Under the pieces are notes generated by a model, which searched no databases, had not been told where the DNA came from, and saw only the letters and a list, made by a program, of their open reading frames with translations. Below, one piece after another: positions 30,514 to 38,582 of a stretch of DNA of 56,229 nt (the stretch's first letter is position 1; each line of letters begins with the position of its first letter). The position numbers were made by a program, and so were the translations under genes. This stretch comes from a bacterium (lineage in GTDB: Bacteria > Bacillota_I > Bacilli_A > RF39 > UBA660): NCBI GenBank assembly GCA_029099845.1, contig JAQXOT010000020.1, positions 1 to 56,229 on the forward strand, given 5' to 3'.

Positions 30514-32388
30514 CTATGGTGTTGGTGGCGTTGGTGGTGGCGGCGTTTGTTGTGCTGGTGGTGTTTGTTGTGCTGGCGGCGTTTGTTGTGCTGGCGGCGT
30601 TTGTTGTGCTGGCGGCGTTTGTTGTGCTGGCGGCGTTTGTTGTGCTGGTGGTGTTTGTTGTGTTGGCGGTGTTTGCTGTGTTGGTGGCGTTGCTGTTCTT
30701 CTTTTTGCACCATATCTTACACCAATACCACGACCAGCTTGTGGATCGTAGCCAGTTGCTTCATTTTGATATAACCACTTATTAGCGTCTAATTGAGCTT
30801 CTTTAGCCTTTGCACCAGATAGTTTCTTTGGAGCAACTTTTTTAAGCCCTGGTTTGTTCCACCACATATCTTCATTGTCTTTTATCTTTCTTTCGGCTTC
30901 CGAACCAGCATAATTAGCGTGGAATCTTTCGCTACCTATATCTAAGGCTCTACTATAATATTCTTCTTCTAGATCACTTCTATATTTTTCTTTTATACCT
31001 TTTACGGCACCATCTCTAGTTTTAGCAAATAATCCTTTTCCGCCTTCTTTATCACCAAAATTAGTTTTGGCAACTTCTGCCCTTGCACTATCCAATGAAT
31101 CTCTAAAGCCCGTTCCAGCGGAAAGATTAGCAGCCATAGATGTTAGTGCTGTTATACCAACACTTCCTGCACCTTTGGAACCGAAAAGACTCTTAATATA
31201 ATTTGGTGCTTGTTTGGCAAATAGAAGTAAGCCAATAATAATAAAAACAAAAGCAAAAGCATTAACTAGGAAAGAACTTGTTTGGAATTTAAGTGAACTG
31301 AAAATACCGTTAGATAGAATATTTTGAATTAGGAATAAAACGAAATATATTATAGCTAGACGTATAAATAATTCTATGTAGGTTGAAACTAATGATTGTA
31401 CCCACAAGCTAAAACTATCTCCGCCTTTTCCTTCTTTAGCACTAATATTCATATGACTAATTATTGGTATTGGGGCAATAATTCTTAATATAATTAATTT
31501 AAACACCCTAATAGCAACATCAATTGAATATGAAATTAAGACAAAATCAATTACAATTCCAACAACCGTACTAGCCAATGGAAGGTAAGAAAAAGCATAA
31601 TACTCTTTTCCTAGAAAAGATTGAACGGCCTCGTTTAAAAATGAACTAACTGTTGTACCATTTTCAGCTCTGCCACAGCCTAAATTTACTAGTGATAATA
31701 TTAACTGTGGTTCTGCATCAGAGTCATTATAAATTTTAAGTAAATCGCTATCAATATTTTTACAAACCCGGTTTGCATTTATTGTTTCGGGATCTTTTCC
31801 TGCCGGCGGTTCTTCTTGTAAAGTTGGCAAGACATTTATTCTAACAAAAGTTTTTAGAATGGTTGAGGAAAAAGTTTTTCCAACACTATATATTTGATTG
31901 CCGGTAGTAGAGTCCGAAGATGTATCAGTTCTTCCAACGATTATTCGCCCAATAGTATTATTGGCAAGCACCCTATTTTGAAGTGAAAATAATGAGCCAA
32001 ATAAAATTCCGTTGTCATTTACAGATTTTTCCCATTCATTTGAGGGATTCGGGATATCAAAAGGTGCTATCAAAACAAGCATAATTAAGGAAACAATGAT
32101 TCTTGTTACAATTTTTCCCATCCCTTGTTTTTTGTCATAAACGGTATCGGGGTTTACTATTCCTTGAAGAATTGAAATCGCTAATTTAAAGACCATAAAT
32201 ACGCCCAATATTAATTGAACACGGCCATAGATATCTCTTATGAGATCTCCACCCAGCATATCAAAAGATGCAACCGCAAAAAAGATTTCATATAAAATTG
32301 ACATTAATAAATAGACCACTCTATCTATGGTAGCAAAAATGGTACGTATTATATCATTTATAGTATTTTTGGCCATGAAATCAGTCAT
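30514..32388 (-). CDS. VirB6/TrbL-like polytopic channel protein with QQTPPA repeat tail
   Basis: A 624-residue protein with six or more hydrophobic segments in residues 20-430: for example YLLMSILYEIFFAVASFDML, IIVSLIMLVLIAPFD, IVIDFVLISYS, LIILRIIAPIPIIS, IYFVLFLIQNIL and FVFIIIGLLLFAKQAP. This is the architecture of VirB6/TrbL, the core channel subunit. A charged cytoplasmic region (about 430-560) follows, then a tail of eight QQTPP(A/T) hexapeptides. The tail is encoded by an 18-bp tandem repeat and is probably an extended, unfolded arm. It is followed by the VirB3-like gene 44 bases downstream. Confidence 0.88.
   Translation of the reverse strand: MTDFMAKNTINDIIRTIFATIDRVVYLLMSILYEIFFAVASFDMLGGDLIRDIYGRVQLILGVFMVFKLAISILQGIVNPDTVYDKKQGMGKIVTRIIVSLIMLVLIAPFDIPNPSNEWEKSVNDNGILFGSLFSLQNRVLANNTIGRIIVGRTDTSSDSTTGNQIYSVGKTFSSTILKTFVRINVLPTLQEEPPAGKDPETINANRVCKNIDSDLLKIYNDSDAEPQLILSLVNLGCGRAENGTTVSSFLNEAVQSFLGKEYYAFSYLPLASTVVGIVIDFVLISYSIDVAIRVFKLIILRIIAPIPIISHMNISAKEGKGGDSFSLWVQSLVSTYIELFIRLAIIYFVLFLIQNILSNGIFSSLKFQTSSFLVNAFAFVFIIIGLLLFAKQAPNYIKSLFGSKGAGSVGITALTSMAANLSAGTGFRDSLDSARAEVAKTNFGDKEGGKGLFAKTRDGAVKGIKEKYRSDLEEEYYSRALDIGSERFHANYAGSEAERKIKDNEDMWWNKPGLKKVAPKKLSGAKAKEAQLDANKWLYQNEATGYDPQAGRGIGVRYGAKRRTATPPTQQTPPTQQTPPAQQTPPAQQTPPAQQTPPAQQTPPAQQTPPAQQTPPPPTPPTP
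30542..30685. repeat. Eight tandem copies of an 18-bp unit
   Basis: On the plus strand the unit reads GGCGTTTGTTGTGCTGGC with a few substitutions (GGC/GGT, TGC/TGT). Eight copies in register encode QQTPPA/T on the minus strand. Copies three to five are identical, suggesting recent slippage. Being a multiple of three, gain or loss of units keeps the frame. Confidence 0.93.
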
Positions 32389-32402
32389 TTAACTCACCTC
32401 TT

Positions 32403-32867
32403 TTACTTTACACAGGTATCACTTGACGTGAAACCTAAAACATTTAACATAACACTAACTAGTGTTGGTAAAACAAACAAGACAGCTGCAAGAACTAGTC
32501 TTGTGATTAGTCTTTTATGAGCTTTGGCAAGAGATTCATCATTTGATGATAATAAGGCAGTAATATAGTCTAAACTGCTTAATACTAAGACTAAAATTGG
32601 TCCTAGAACTCTTATATAATTTAGGGCTTTTTGTAATAGCCAAGCAACGGAGTCTTCATCATTAACATTACCTAACATTGAAGTTTCGCCACTACAATCC
32701 ATGATTTGAACAAAAGAATTTATATTGGAAATATTTATTTTATTAGTAATTTCTACTGATTTGGTGTCAGTATAATTAATATTTTTTTCTTTAGCAGAAA
32801 CATTTACCGTATTAAAAAGAAAAATACTAACTATTAATAAGACATAAATTAGTGCCTTGTTTTTCAT
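32403..32867 (-). CDS. VirB2/TrbC-like pilin-type protein b
   Basis: A 154-residue protein with a signal peptide (residues 1-25, ending VSA-KE), a short linker with a Cys pair partner (MDCSG...DTCVK), and two membrane helices (about 85-108 and 123-143) separated by a positively charged loop. That loop, SSNDESLAKAHKRLITRL, is shared with protein a (SSDDKEIKAATSRLIKRI). VirB2/TrbC subunits have this double-helix layout and polymerise into the pilus or line the channel. It starts a new transcript segment with its own -10 element and precedes virB6. Confidence 0.78.
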   Translation of the reverse strand: MKNKALIYVLLIVSIFLFNTVNVSAKEKNINYTDTKSVEITNKINISNINSFVQIMDCSGETSMLGNVNDEDSVAWLLQKALNYIRVLGPILVLVLSSLDYITALLSSNDESLAKAHKRLITRLVLAAVLFVLPTLVSVMLNVLGFTSSDTCVK

Positions 32868-32884
32868 AATATCACTCCAAAAAC

Positions 32885-32893
32885 ATTATAACA
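32885..32893 (-). promoter_or_regulatory. Extended -10 promoter before VirB2-like b
   Basis: Minus strand TGTTATAAT (hexamer 32885-32890). No good -35 at 17 bp. It lies between the upstream terminator and the gene start, so it could restart transcription of the secretion genes. Confidence 0.5.
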
Positions 32894-32911
32894 TATTAAG
32901 TATAGCAAAAT

Positions 32912-32940
32912 AAAAAAAAAATAGCAATTGTTTGCTATTT
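32912..32940 (-). terminator. Terminator within the island, after VirB2-like a
   Basis: A 9-bp perfect stem AAATAGCAA (32919-32927) / TTGCTATTT (32932-32940) with a four-base loop, followed on the minus strand by about nine T. The stem includes the stop codon of VirB2-like a. Confidence 0.82.
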
Positions 32941-33294
32941 ATTTACGATATATACACTGTTCCAGCAACTAGCCCAACTTGTGGTATCTGTTTCACTTGG
33001 ATCTGCTCCAAGAGCTACAAGATTCATTACTAATGAAACGATACTTGGTACTAAGAAAATTACAACAGCATATATTATACGCTTAATTAATCTTGATGTT
33101 GCAGCTTTTATCTCTTTATCATCACTAGAAATAACGGCTTTACCTAAATCAATTATACCAAATATTAATAAAGCAATTGGGATAATAATGAATACATATT
33201 TCAATACTCCCTTAATAATTCTTACTAATGGTTCTAATCCTTGACAAGCTCCTCCACTTGCTCCACCTATACCAATTTGAAATAAACTTGACAT
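32935..33294 (-). CDS. VirB2-like protein a, candidate major pilin
   Basis: A 119-residue protein with a Gly/Ala-rich N-terminus (GIGGASGGACQG), two membrane helices (about 32-53 and 70-90) separated by SSDDKEIKAATSRLIKRI, and a hydrophilic tail with one more cysteine (WASCWNS) that could pair with Cys17. It is paralogous to protein b but lacks a signal peptide. It is framed by a near-consensus promoter and a strong terminator, so it should be made in large excess over its neighbours, as expected for a major structural subunit. GGAGAGG precedes the ATG. Confidence 0.8.
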   Translation of the reverse strand: MSSLFQIGIGGASGGACQGLEPLVRIIKGVLKYVFIIIPIALLIFGIIDLGKAVISSDDKEIKAATSRLIKRIIYAVVIFLVPSIVSLVMNLVALGADPSETDTTSWASCWNSVYIVNK

Positions 33295-33318
33295 AATTAC
33301 CTCTCCTTTGCTAAAAAT

Positions 33319-33347
33319 ATAATATCTTATATCACTTTTTTTGTCAA
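33319..33347 (-). promoter_or_regulatory. Strong promoter of VirB2-like a
   Basis: Minus strand: perfect -35 TTGACA (33342-33347), 17-bp spacer, -10 TATTAT (33319-33324). It lies entirely in the gap after the TadZ-like gene. Confidence 0.8.
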
Positions 33348-33350
33348 TTA

Positions 33351-34376
33351 TTACCTTCTAAATAAACCAAATACTTTATTGGGATTTTCTTTTGTTTCCA
33401 TTTCAACTAATCCTGCTTTTAATATGAAATTATACATAGCCTCGTTTCTTTTTCGATCATCAAGAGGTGGCATATTATAAAAGACTGTTGTTCTAGCTTC
33501 ATATTCAAAATCTGCAATATCTTTATCGGTTAGTAAGCTTTTATTTAGAATTATTTTTCGTCCTCGTAGCTTTTCAAAAACATTGCTACTTCTTCTTATT
33601 AACCTATTTAGTTTAATAATACTTGGTTCTAATAAATAGTAAATATCACTACAAATACTTTCATCAGGAAAATCGTTTAAATCAACTAAAATTATTTTAT
33701 AGTTAATTGCTCGTCGTAATATAGCCCTTACGTCTTCCTTAGTAGCGACAATCATTTCTTTATCACTGAAAACGTTAAAATCGTTTTTATCTATTTCAAT
33801 AGCAAGAACACTATTTTTACCTAATATAGCCGTTAATTCATTTTTTAGCATATATATAAAAGTTGTTGAGCCGGCTTGTTTAGTTAAATTCCTTATACCA
33901 ATTATTTTAGGGCCTACACTAGCAGGTACTTTTTCTGGTTCTTTTTGTTTTGGAATTTCAAACTTTGGCTGTTCTTTAACGGGATCAGAGGCACTGGATA
34001 ATGATAAAATATGTTCAACATCTTTTAACGTATTAGAGTGTTTTGTTAAATACTTTACTCCATCTAAATTAGTTGTAAAATTATATATACCAATATTTAT
34101 TAGACCAGATAAGAAATTTGCGGTACATAGACTAGTATTTTCTGGTAAATAAAAGATTATTTTTTCAGCGTCTAAACCACTAATAAGTTCTTTATAACTT
34201 GCTATATTATCATAATTTTTTAATGCGGTAACATCGAGGATCATTTTATTAAAAAAGAAAGTTTTAAACATTTCAATTAAAACCGAAGCTTCAAAAGCAC
34301 CGGTGATATTTTTAATAATATCTATGTCTAATTTTGATAATTCGGTTTGTTGTTCATTTGCTACTATTACATTCAT
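33351..34376 (-). CDS. TadZ/CpaE-like protein with degenerate P-loop
   Basis: A 341-residue protein. Residues 1-120 look like a receiver-like or ARD domain; residues 155-330 have the layout of a MinD/ParA-type ATPase (IIGIRNLTKQAGSTTFIYML, VLAIEID, YKIILVDLNDF). The deviant Walker A lysines are lost (KQAGSTT in place of KGGxGKT), so nucleotide hydrolysis is doubtful. TadZ proteins position Tad pili at the cell membrane and several family members are atypical ATPases. The ATG at 34376 follows GGTGA and is chosen over the GTG three codons earlier. Confidence 0.72.
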   Translation of the reverse strand: MNVIVANEQQTELSKLDIDIIKNITGAFEASVLIEMFKTFFFNKMILDVTALKNYDNIASYKELISGLDAEKIIFYLPENTSLCTANFLSGLINIGIYNFTTNLDGVKYLTKHSNTLKDVEHILSLSSASDPVKEQPKFEIPKQKEPEKVPASVGPKIIGIRNLTKQAGSTTFIYMLKNELTAILGKNSVLAIEIDKNDFNVFSDKEMIVATKEDVRAILRRAINYKIILVDLNDFPDESICSDIYYLLEPSIIKLNRLIRRSSNVFEKLRGRKIILNKSLLTDKDIADFEYEARTTVFYNMPPLDDRKRNEAMYNFILKAGLVEMETKENPNKVFGLFRR

Positions 34377-34381
34377 TTTAA

Positions 34382-34858
34382 TCACCCGACATTTTTACTT
34401 GGTTTAAATACTTTGGTTGTCCCAGTTACTTGAAACATTTTCAAATTAGGCATTATTCTATTTATGATTGGTATATCGATATATATTACAGTTACTACTT
34501 GATAATAAACTTTTCCTTCGTTGTTTTCTAAAACTATGGCAGGATCAGTATTATTTTCAGCATTTATTTCTTTTATACAGTATCCAGCATTTTGGGGGCA
34601 TATATAACCTTGATCTTGGAGATTTATTGTTTGAGGTACAGAATAGCCAATTGATTTCATATAATCAGTAATAGCTTTAGAACAAGCACCTTGATCGGTA
34701 TTACAGTTTCCCTCATACTGTTCAATAGCACTAATGATTTTGTTTTTTACACGGAAGGCTTTTGTATAGTTAACGTTGAAGGCTAAATAACCACTAACGA
34801 TTACTAAAAAGACAATTATAATAACTATATTTACTAATCCTCCAAGCGCATCACGCAT
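34382..34858 (-). CDS. TadE-like pseudopilin / minor pilin candidate
   Basis: A 158-residue protein with a short N-terminal tail (MRDALGGLVN), one membrane helix (about residues 10-28) and an external domain with four cysteines (GNCNTDQGAC and YICPQNAGYC), ending IPIINRIMPNLKMFQVTGTTKVF. The layout is that of TadE-type minor pilins. Its start, MRDALGGLVNIVI, resembles that of the small Flp-like protein encoded just upstream (KEATGELNLTVI). Five bases separate it from the tadZ-like gene. Confidence 0.7.
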   Translation of the reverse strand: MRDALGGLVNIVIIIVFLVIVSGYLAFNVNYTKAFRVKNKIISAIEQYEGNCNTDQGACSKAITDYMKSIGYSVPQTINLQDQGYICPQNAGYCIKEINAENNTDPAIVLENNEGKVYYQVVTVIYIDIPIINRIMPNLKMFQVTGTTKVFKPSKNVG

Positions 34859-34877
34859 CTATATCACTCCCTTTATT

Positions 34878-35036
34878 TTATCTTTGCTGAACTATCATTC
34901 CACCAGAAATATTTGACCATTGTGAATTTATAGAATTTTGTATACTTGGCCATAATAGCCAGAAAAATCCAATTACAGCAGCTATAGCAATAATTGTAAT
35001 AACTGTTAAGTTTAATTCTCCTGTTGCTTCTTTCAC
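34878..35036 (-). CDS. Flp-like small pilin candidate (52 residues)
   Basis: A short gene read directly from the sequence. Starting at GTG 35036 it gives 52 residues: KEATGELNLTVIT, then a hydrophobic helix (about residues 11-28, IIAIAAVIGFFWLLW) and a polar C-terminus ending GGMIVQQR. The GTG is nine bases from AAAGGAG; an ATG at 35045 in the same frame touches the SD and is less likely. It has its own promoter (35068-35096). Size, topology and place between tadC and a TadE-like gene fit a Flp-type major pilin, although no canonical prepilin cleavage motif (G followed by E at +5) is evident. Confidence 0.72.
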   Translation of the reverse strand: MKEATGELNLTVITIIAIAAVIGFFWLLWPSIQNSINSQWSNISGGMIVQQR

Positions 35037-35067
35037 TTGCAACATCTCCTTTCTATTGTTTGGTTTA

Positions 35068-35096
35068 ATTATAACAAATATTTATTTAATTAACAA
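35068..35096 (-). promoter_or_regulatory. Promoter of the Flp-like pilin gene
   Basis: Minus strand: -35 TTGTTA (35091-35096), 17-bp spacer, extended -10 TGTTATAAT (hexamer 35068-35073). Confidence 0.75.
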
Positions 35097-35111
35097 TATT
35101 TATCTTTTTAT

Positions 35112-35921
35112 TTACATCGTAAACATTACCATCATTGATATTAAAATAATTAACATAACACCAAGACCAGTAATGACTAGCATTATCATTGTTTGATTTT
35201 CCATATAATTTAGACGTTCTTTATATTTGGTCTCACGGGCTTTATGTTGAAGATTGGAAACTGTTTTTGAAAACATTAACAATCTTTCCTGTTTTTTATC
35301 TTGTGCACCAAGTCCTAAACGATATAACAAACGCATCATTCGCATGGAATCTCTTACTGGATAAGTATTGGCAAATTCCATATATGGGTCAATAGTTGAA
35401 TCTCCAGCATTTATTCTATCGATTAGTTTTCTTAAGCCTGGTTTAAAAATATCTGGAGCGTCATTAATAGATTTACCTAAAGCAACTGGCACTGTATAGT
35501 GTTGAATTAAAATCTCTAAACTCTTTAAATAGTATGGCAACATGATGTCAATTTCATGCAAATGAGCTTTATAAAACTTTTTCAATTGCATATAAGGCAT
35601 TTTAAATATTAAGACGGCAATAACAGCTGATAAAACTAAATTTAAGAAGAATTGGGAATTAAAAAGGCTTCCTGTTGAGTTACTACTAATGGTAAATCCT
35701 AATACCAAAAAGAAAGTTATAATGGCATAGAGTGCTCTTTTAATATATAATTGATCGGCATCGGCATCTTCGCCATATTTAGCATATACTAAGAAAGTAT
35801 AATCTTCTTCTCTAAATACTTGTAAATATTTTTCATTATCTATTAGGAACTTTTTCTTATCAATAGTATTATTGTAGAAAAATATTCCTAATATTATTGC
35901 TCCAACGACTAATGCTTCCAT
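35112..35921 (-). CDS. TadC-type (GspF-fold) pilus assembly membrane protein
   Basis: A 269-residue protein with membrane segments near residues 3-15, 64-82, 88-107 and 245-268 and a cytoplasmic helical domain between (SLEILIQHYTVPVALGKSI, LYRLGLGAQDKKQERLLMF). This is the layout of the T2SSF/TadC platform proteins that work with the CpaF ATPase in Tad pilus assembly. It starts two bases after the stop of the TadB-type gene. Confidence 0.78.
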   Translation of the reverse strand: MEALVVGAIILGIFFYNNTIDKKKFLIDNEKYLQVFREEDYTFLVYAKYGEDADADQLYIKRALYAIITFFLVLGFTISSNSTGSLFNSQFFLNLVLSAVIAVLIFKMPYMQLKKFYKAHLHEIDIMLPYYLKSLEILIQHYTVPVALGKSINDAPDIFKPGLRKLIDRINAGDSTIDPYMEFANTYPVRDSMRMMRLLYRLGLGAQDKKQERLLMFSKTVSNLQHKARETKYKERLNYMENQTMIMLVITGLGVMLIILISMMVMFTM

Positions 35922-35923
35922 TA

Positions 35924-36829
35924 TTATTCAGCTCCTACATTCTCATTATAATATTTTTCTCCTTTTAATAGGAAATATGAATTAATTATCAAAATACCAT
36001 GTAATAGTACTTTTACATACCAGCGATCTAGAAGGATTAAATATGTCTCTCTTCCTAATAAGTATTGTACAAGCATAACCATTAAGTACAACATAATACC
36101 AAATTGAATAAACGACTTATGGAATGAGGCTCTTTCCATTCTATCTCGATAGACACTTTCAACTAACATATCAATATCTAATTGCATATTGTCCAATGAA
36201 TCAGCGGAGTTTCTGGCTCCTTCTTTTGTGATTTGTAAAAACAACTGATGCATATTCTTAACAATATAGAATGGGTAAATTTTCGTCATATAATCTATTG
36301 ACTCATCAATACTACCATTTTGATAGGCTAATTCAATCATGTAATCTACATCTTTTTTTACAGGATCTTCTAAAATTCCAGAATTTCGTACTCCCTCAAG
36401 TGCTTTTACGAATGATTGCGTAGTAGCAAATTCCATAATTACGTTTGAGGTATACACTTGAATTTGTTCAAAAATAAATTCACTATATATTCTTTTGCAT
36501 CTTAAGTATGATAAGTATGGAACAAACATAACAGCGATGCAGACATAAACGATACAAATTATTAGGTTATAGAAATATAAATAAGTAACTACTCCAGTAA
36601 AAATTGATATAATAGCAACTTGAGTAGCATATTGTTTTGGAGTATATTCTTGACCTAATTCTTTAGTTTTTTCTCGTACTATTTTAAATGAATAGGGAGC
36701 AAATTTATCATATATTGCCTCAACTTGTTCGGTAATAAATTTATTGACATTTTGACCTTTATATTGTCTATAAGCAAAGACTAAAAAAGCAATAATTAAA
36801 ATAATAATTAATTCTTCGAAACCATACAT
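35924..36829 (-). CDS. TadB-type pilus assembly membrane protein
   Basis: A 301-residue protein with an N-terminal membrane helix (residues 5-20), two close helices at about 71-105, a cytoplasmic helical domain containing ATTQSFVKALEGVRNSGIL and YPFYIVKNMHQLFLQITKEG, and two C-terminal helices (about 242-292). This is a GspF/TadB-like platform protein, the partner of the adjacent TadC-type protein. It lies directly downstream of the cpaF ATPase gene. Confidence 0.8.
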   Translation of the reverse strand: MYGFEELIIILIIAFLVFAYRQYKGQNVNKFITEQVEAIYDKFAPYSFKIVREKTKELGQEYTPKQYATQVAIISIFTGVVTYLYFYNLIICIVYVCIAVMFVPYLSYLRCKRIYSEFIFEQIQVYTSNVIMEFATTQSFVKALEGVRNSGILEDPVKKDVDYMIELAYQNGSIDESIDYMTKIYPFYIVKNMHQLFLQITKEGARNSADSLDNMQLDIDMLVESVYRDRMERASFHKSFIQFGIMLYLMVMLVQYLLGRETYLILLDRWYVKVLLHGILIINSYFLLKGEKYYNENVGAE

Positions 36830-36846
36830 ATTATCACTCCTTTCAT

Positions 36847-38535
36847 TTAAGCTATAGATTGATTATTATTGGCTTGGATTACCGGTAAAACAACACCTGG
36901 TTGGCTTTGGGCTACTGGTTGGACTTGAGTTTGTTGAATTGGTACTACCTGTTGCATATTAGTCTGATATATTGGTGGTGTTTGAATTACACTTGGCATT
37001 TGACTAGCTTGAGCAACAGGCGGAATTATTTGATTTGGAACTTGAATTTGTTGATTATTTATCATTTGACCAGGTAGCGGCATTTGTTGCGGTACAACTG
37101 GTACTTCCAATACTGTTTGGTTTGGGACTTGAGGCATAATTACTTCTTGATTATTTGGCGGAAGTGGTGTTTCTTGAACCGTTTCCATAGCTGAAGAAAC
37201 TTGTGGTGCTATATCTGTTAATGGCATGTTGTTATTTACTGTCTCATTTATTTCAGTAGTTTGAGAAACATCTGAAATTTCTCCAGGGGTCATTTGTTCT
37301 TGGTAGATAACATTTTGATTTTCAGCTGGTTCAGTGTAATATGTTTCTGCCTCTTTTGGTTGCTCTTGTGAATATTCTGAACTGTCTTCTCCTACTTCAG
37401 AGGTTGAGGCTTGTGGTCCTGCTTGATATTCACTGTATGTTTCATCAACTTCTTCATTATCACCAAATGGTTCATCATCAATCATTTTATCGCTTATAGC
37501 AGTTATATCGATATTTTGATTTTCTAAGTATTCAATTAAATGCTTACTTGGCTTTCTTAAAATAGGCTCTTTACCAAAGACTTTTTGATAAATTGTTCTA
37601 CTTTGAGGTTGATTATTTTCATCAACATAGAACTCAACTACTTCATCGACTTCACGATGAAATTTACCGCGTTCTTTACTATAATAGGCTCTAATATGAA
37701 CACCTAATTGAATATAACGATATATGGTTGATAAAAATTGATTAACATCTAGATCGGTTTCCATCAAACTATATAGACGATAAGGAATTGCTGATGCTTT
37801 ATCTGCATGAATAGTTGATAAAATGTTGTGTCCTGATGAAATTGAATTTCTAACGGCTGATACAGCTTCAGCACTACGTACTTCAGATAATAAAATCCAT
37901 TTTGGGTTTTGTCGCATACATGTTACTAATACATCAGTGTAGCTGGCAACATTATTTGTTTTCATCGCAACAATGTCTCTTTGTGGAAATATTTTGTCTA
38001 AATGTAGTTCTAGGGTATCCTCAATAGTAATAATTTTTTCATTTACTTTAGTATGACTGGCTAAGTATTTTACAAATTCGGTTTTACCAGAACCAGTTTC
38101 TCCAGAAACAATTATATTACAGTGACCTTCAACACATTTAATTAAAATATCATGAATATCTTGAGTAAAATAATCCTCACTAATTAATTTTTCTTTTTCT
38201 AGACGAATTTTGGCTGGGGTTTTACGAATTACCATGGCAATACCATTGGTGGCAATAGATGGATGGACAAAGTTTAGACGTAATTCTGCCGATTCTGCAT
38301 CTAGAAAAGGTTTAGCGTTATTGAATGTTGTTCCCATGACATTTGAACACTGAAAAGCTAACTTTTCAACAAATTCTGGGGTAGCACCACTAACTTCTAC
38401 TCTTAGAGAGCCTTGGGTTAATGAGCGAATCCAAATTTGGCCATTGTTGTCATATGAAATATCGGTAATATCATCATTATCTAATAGGGCTTTAAAAGGC
38501 CCAAAGTCTAATTTATCAAAAATGTTTTCGTTCAT
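36847..38535 (-). CDS. cpaF: CpaF/TadA-type secretion ATPase (VirB11 superfamily) with Q/P-rich tail
   Basis: A 562-residue protein. Residues 1-365 are a type II/IV secretion ATPase: Walker A GETGSGKT (145-152), TIEDTLELHL (Asp box), ILLSEVRSAEAVSAVRNS (Walker B region with conserved E and R) and LSTIHADKAS (His box). It is in the CpaF/TadA branch and is homologous to VirB11, so a single ATPase could serve both halves of the island. Residues 370-562 form an extra Gln/Pro/Glu-rich, disordered tail absent from normal CpaF. The SD is GAGTGGG. Confidence 0.92.
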   Translation of the reverse strand: MNENIFDKLDFGPFKALLDNDDITDISYDNNGQIWIRSLTQGSLRVEVSGATPEFVEKLAFQCSNVMGTTFNNAKPFLDAESAELRLNFVHPSIATNGIAMVIRKTPAKIRLEKEKLISEDYFTQDIHDILIKCVEGHCNIIVSGETGSGKTEFVKYLASHTKVNEKIITIEDTLELHLDKIFPQRDIVAMKTNNVASYTDVLVTCMRQNPKWILLSEVRSAEAVSAVRNSISSGHNILSTIHADKASAIPYRLYSLMETDLDVNQFLSTIYRYIQLGVHIRAYYSKERGKFHREVDEVVEFYVDENNQPQSRTIYQKVFGKEPILRKPSKHLIEYLENQNIDITAISDKMIDDEPFGDNEEVDETYSEYQAGPQASTSEVGEDSSEYSQEQPKEAETYYTEPAENQNVIYQEQMTPGEISDVSQTTEINETVNNNMPLTDIAPQVSSAMETVQETPLPPNNQEVIMPQVPNQTVLEVPVVPQQMPLPGQMINNQQIQVPNQIIPPVAQASQMPSVIQTPPIYQTNMQQVVPIQQTQVQPVAQSQPGVVLPVIQANNNQSIA

Positions 38536-38582
38536 TTAACCCACTCTTTTCTTCTTTTTAATTCTTCTTTTTCTTTTATTTT

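Noticed and set aside
30542-30685. CRISPR-like array
   Set aside because: Units are contiguous 18-mers without spacers and keep one reading frame; this is a coding tandem repeat.
30445-30785. Overlapping plus-strand frames rich in Cys-Ala-Gly or Leu-Val over the repeat
   Set aside because: They are reverse-strand readings of the 18-bp repeat in the VirB6-like gene; amino acid content is an artefact of the repeat.
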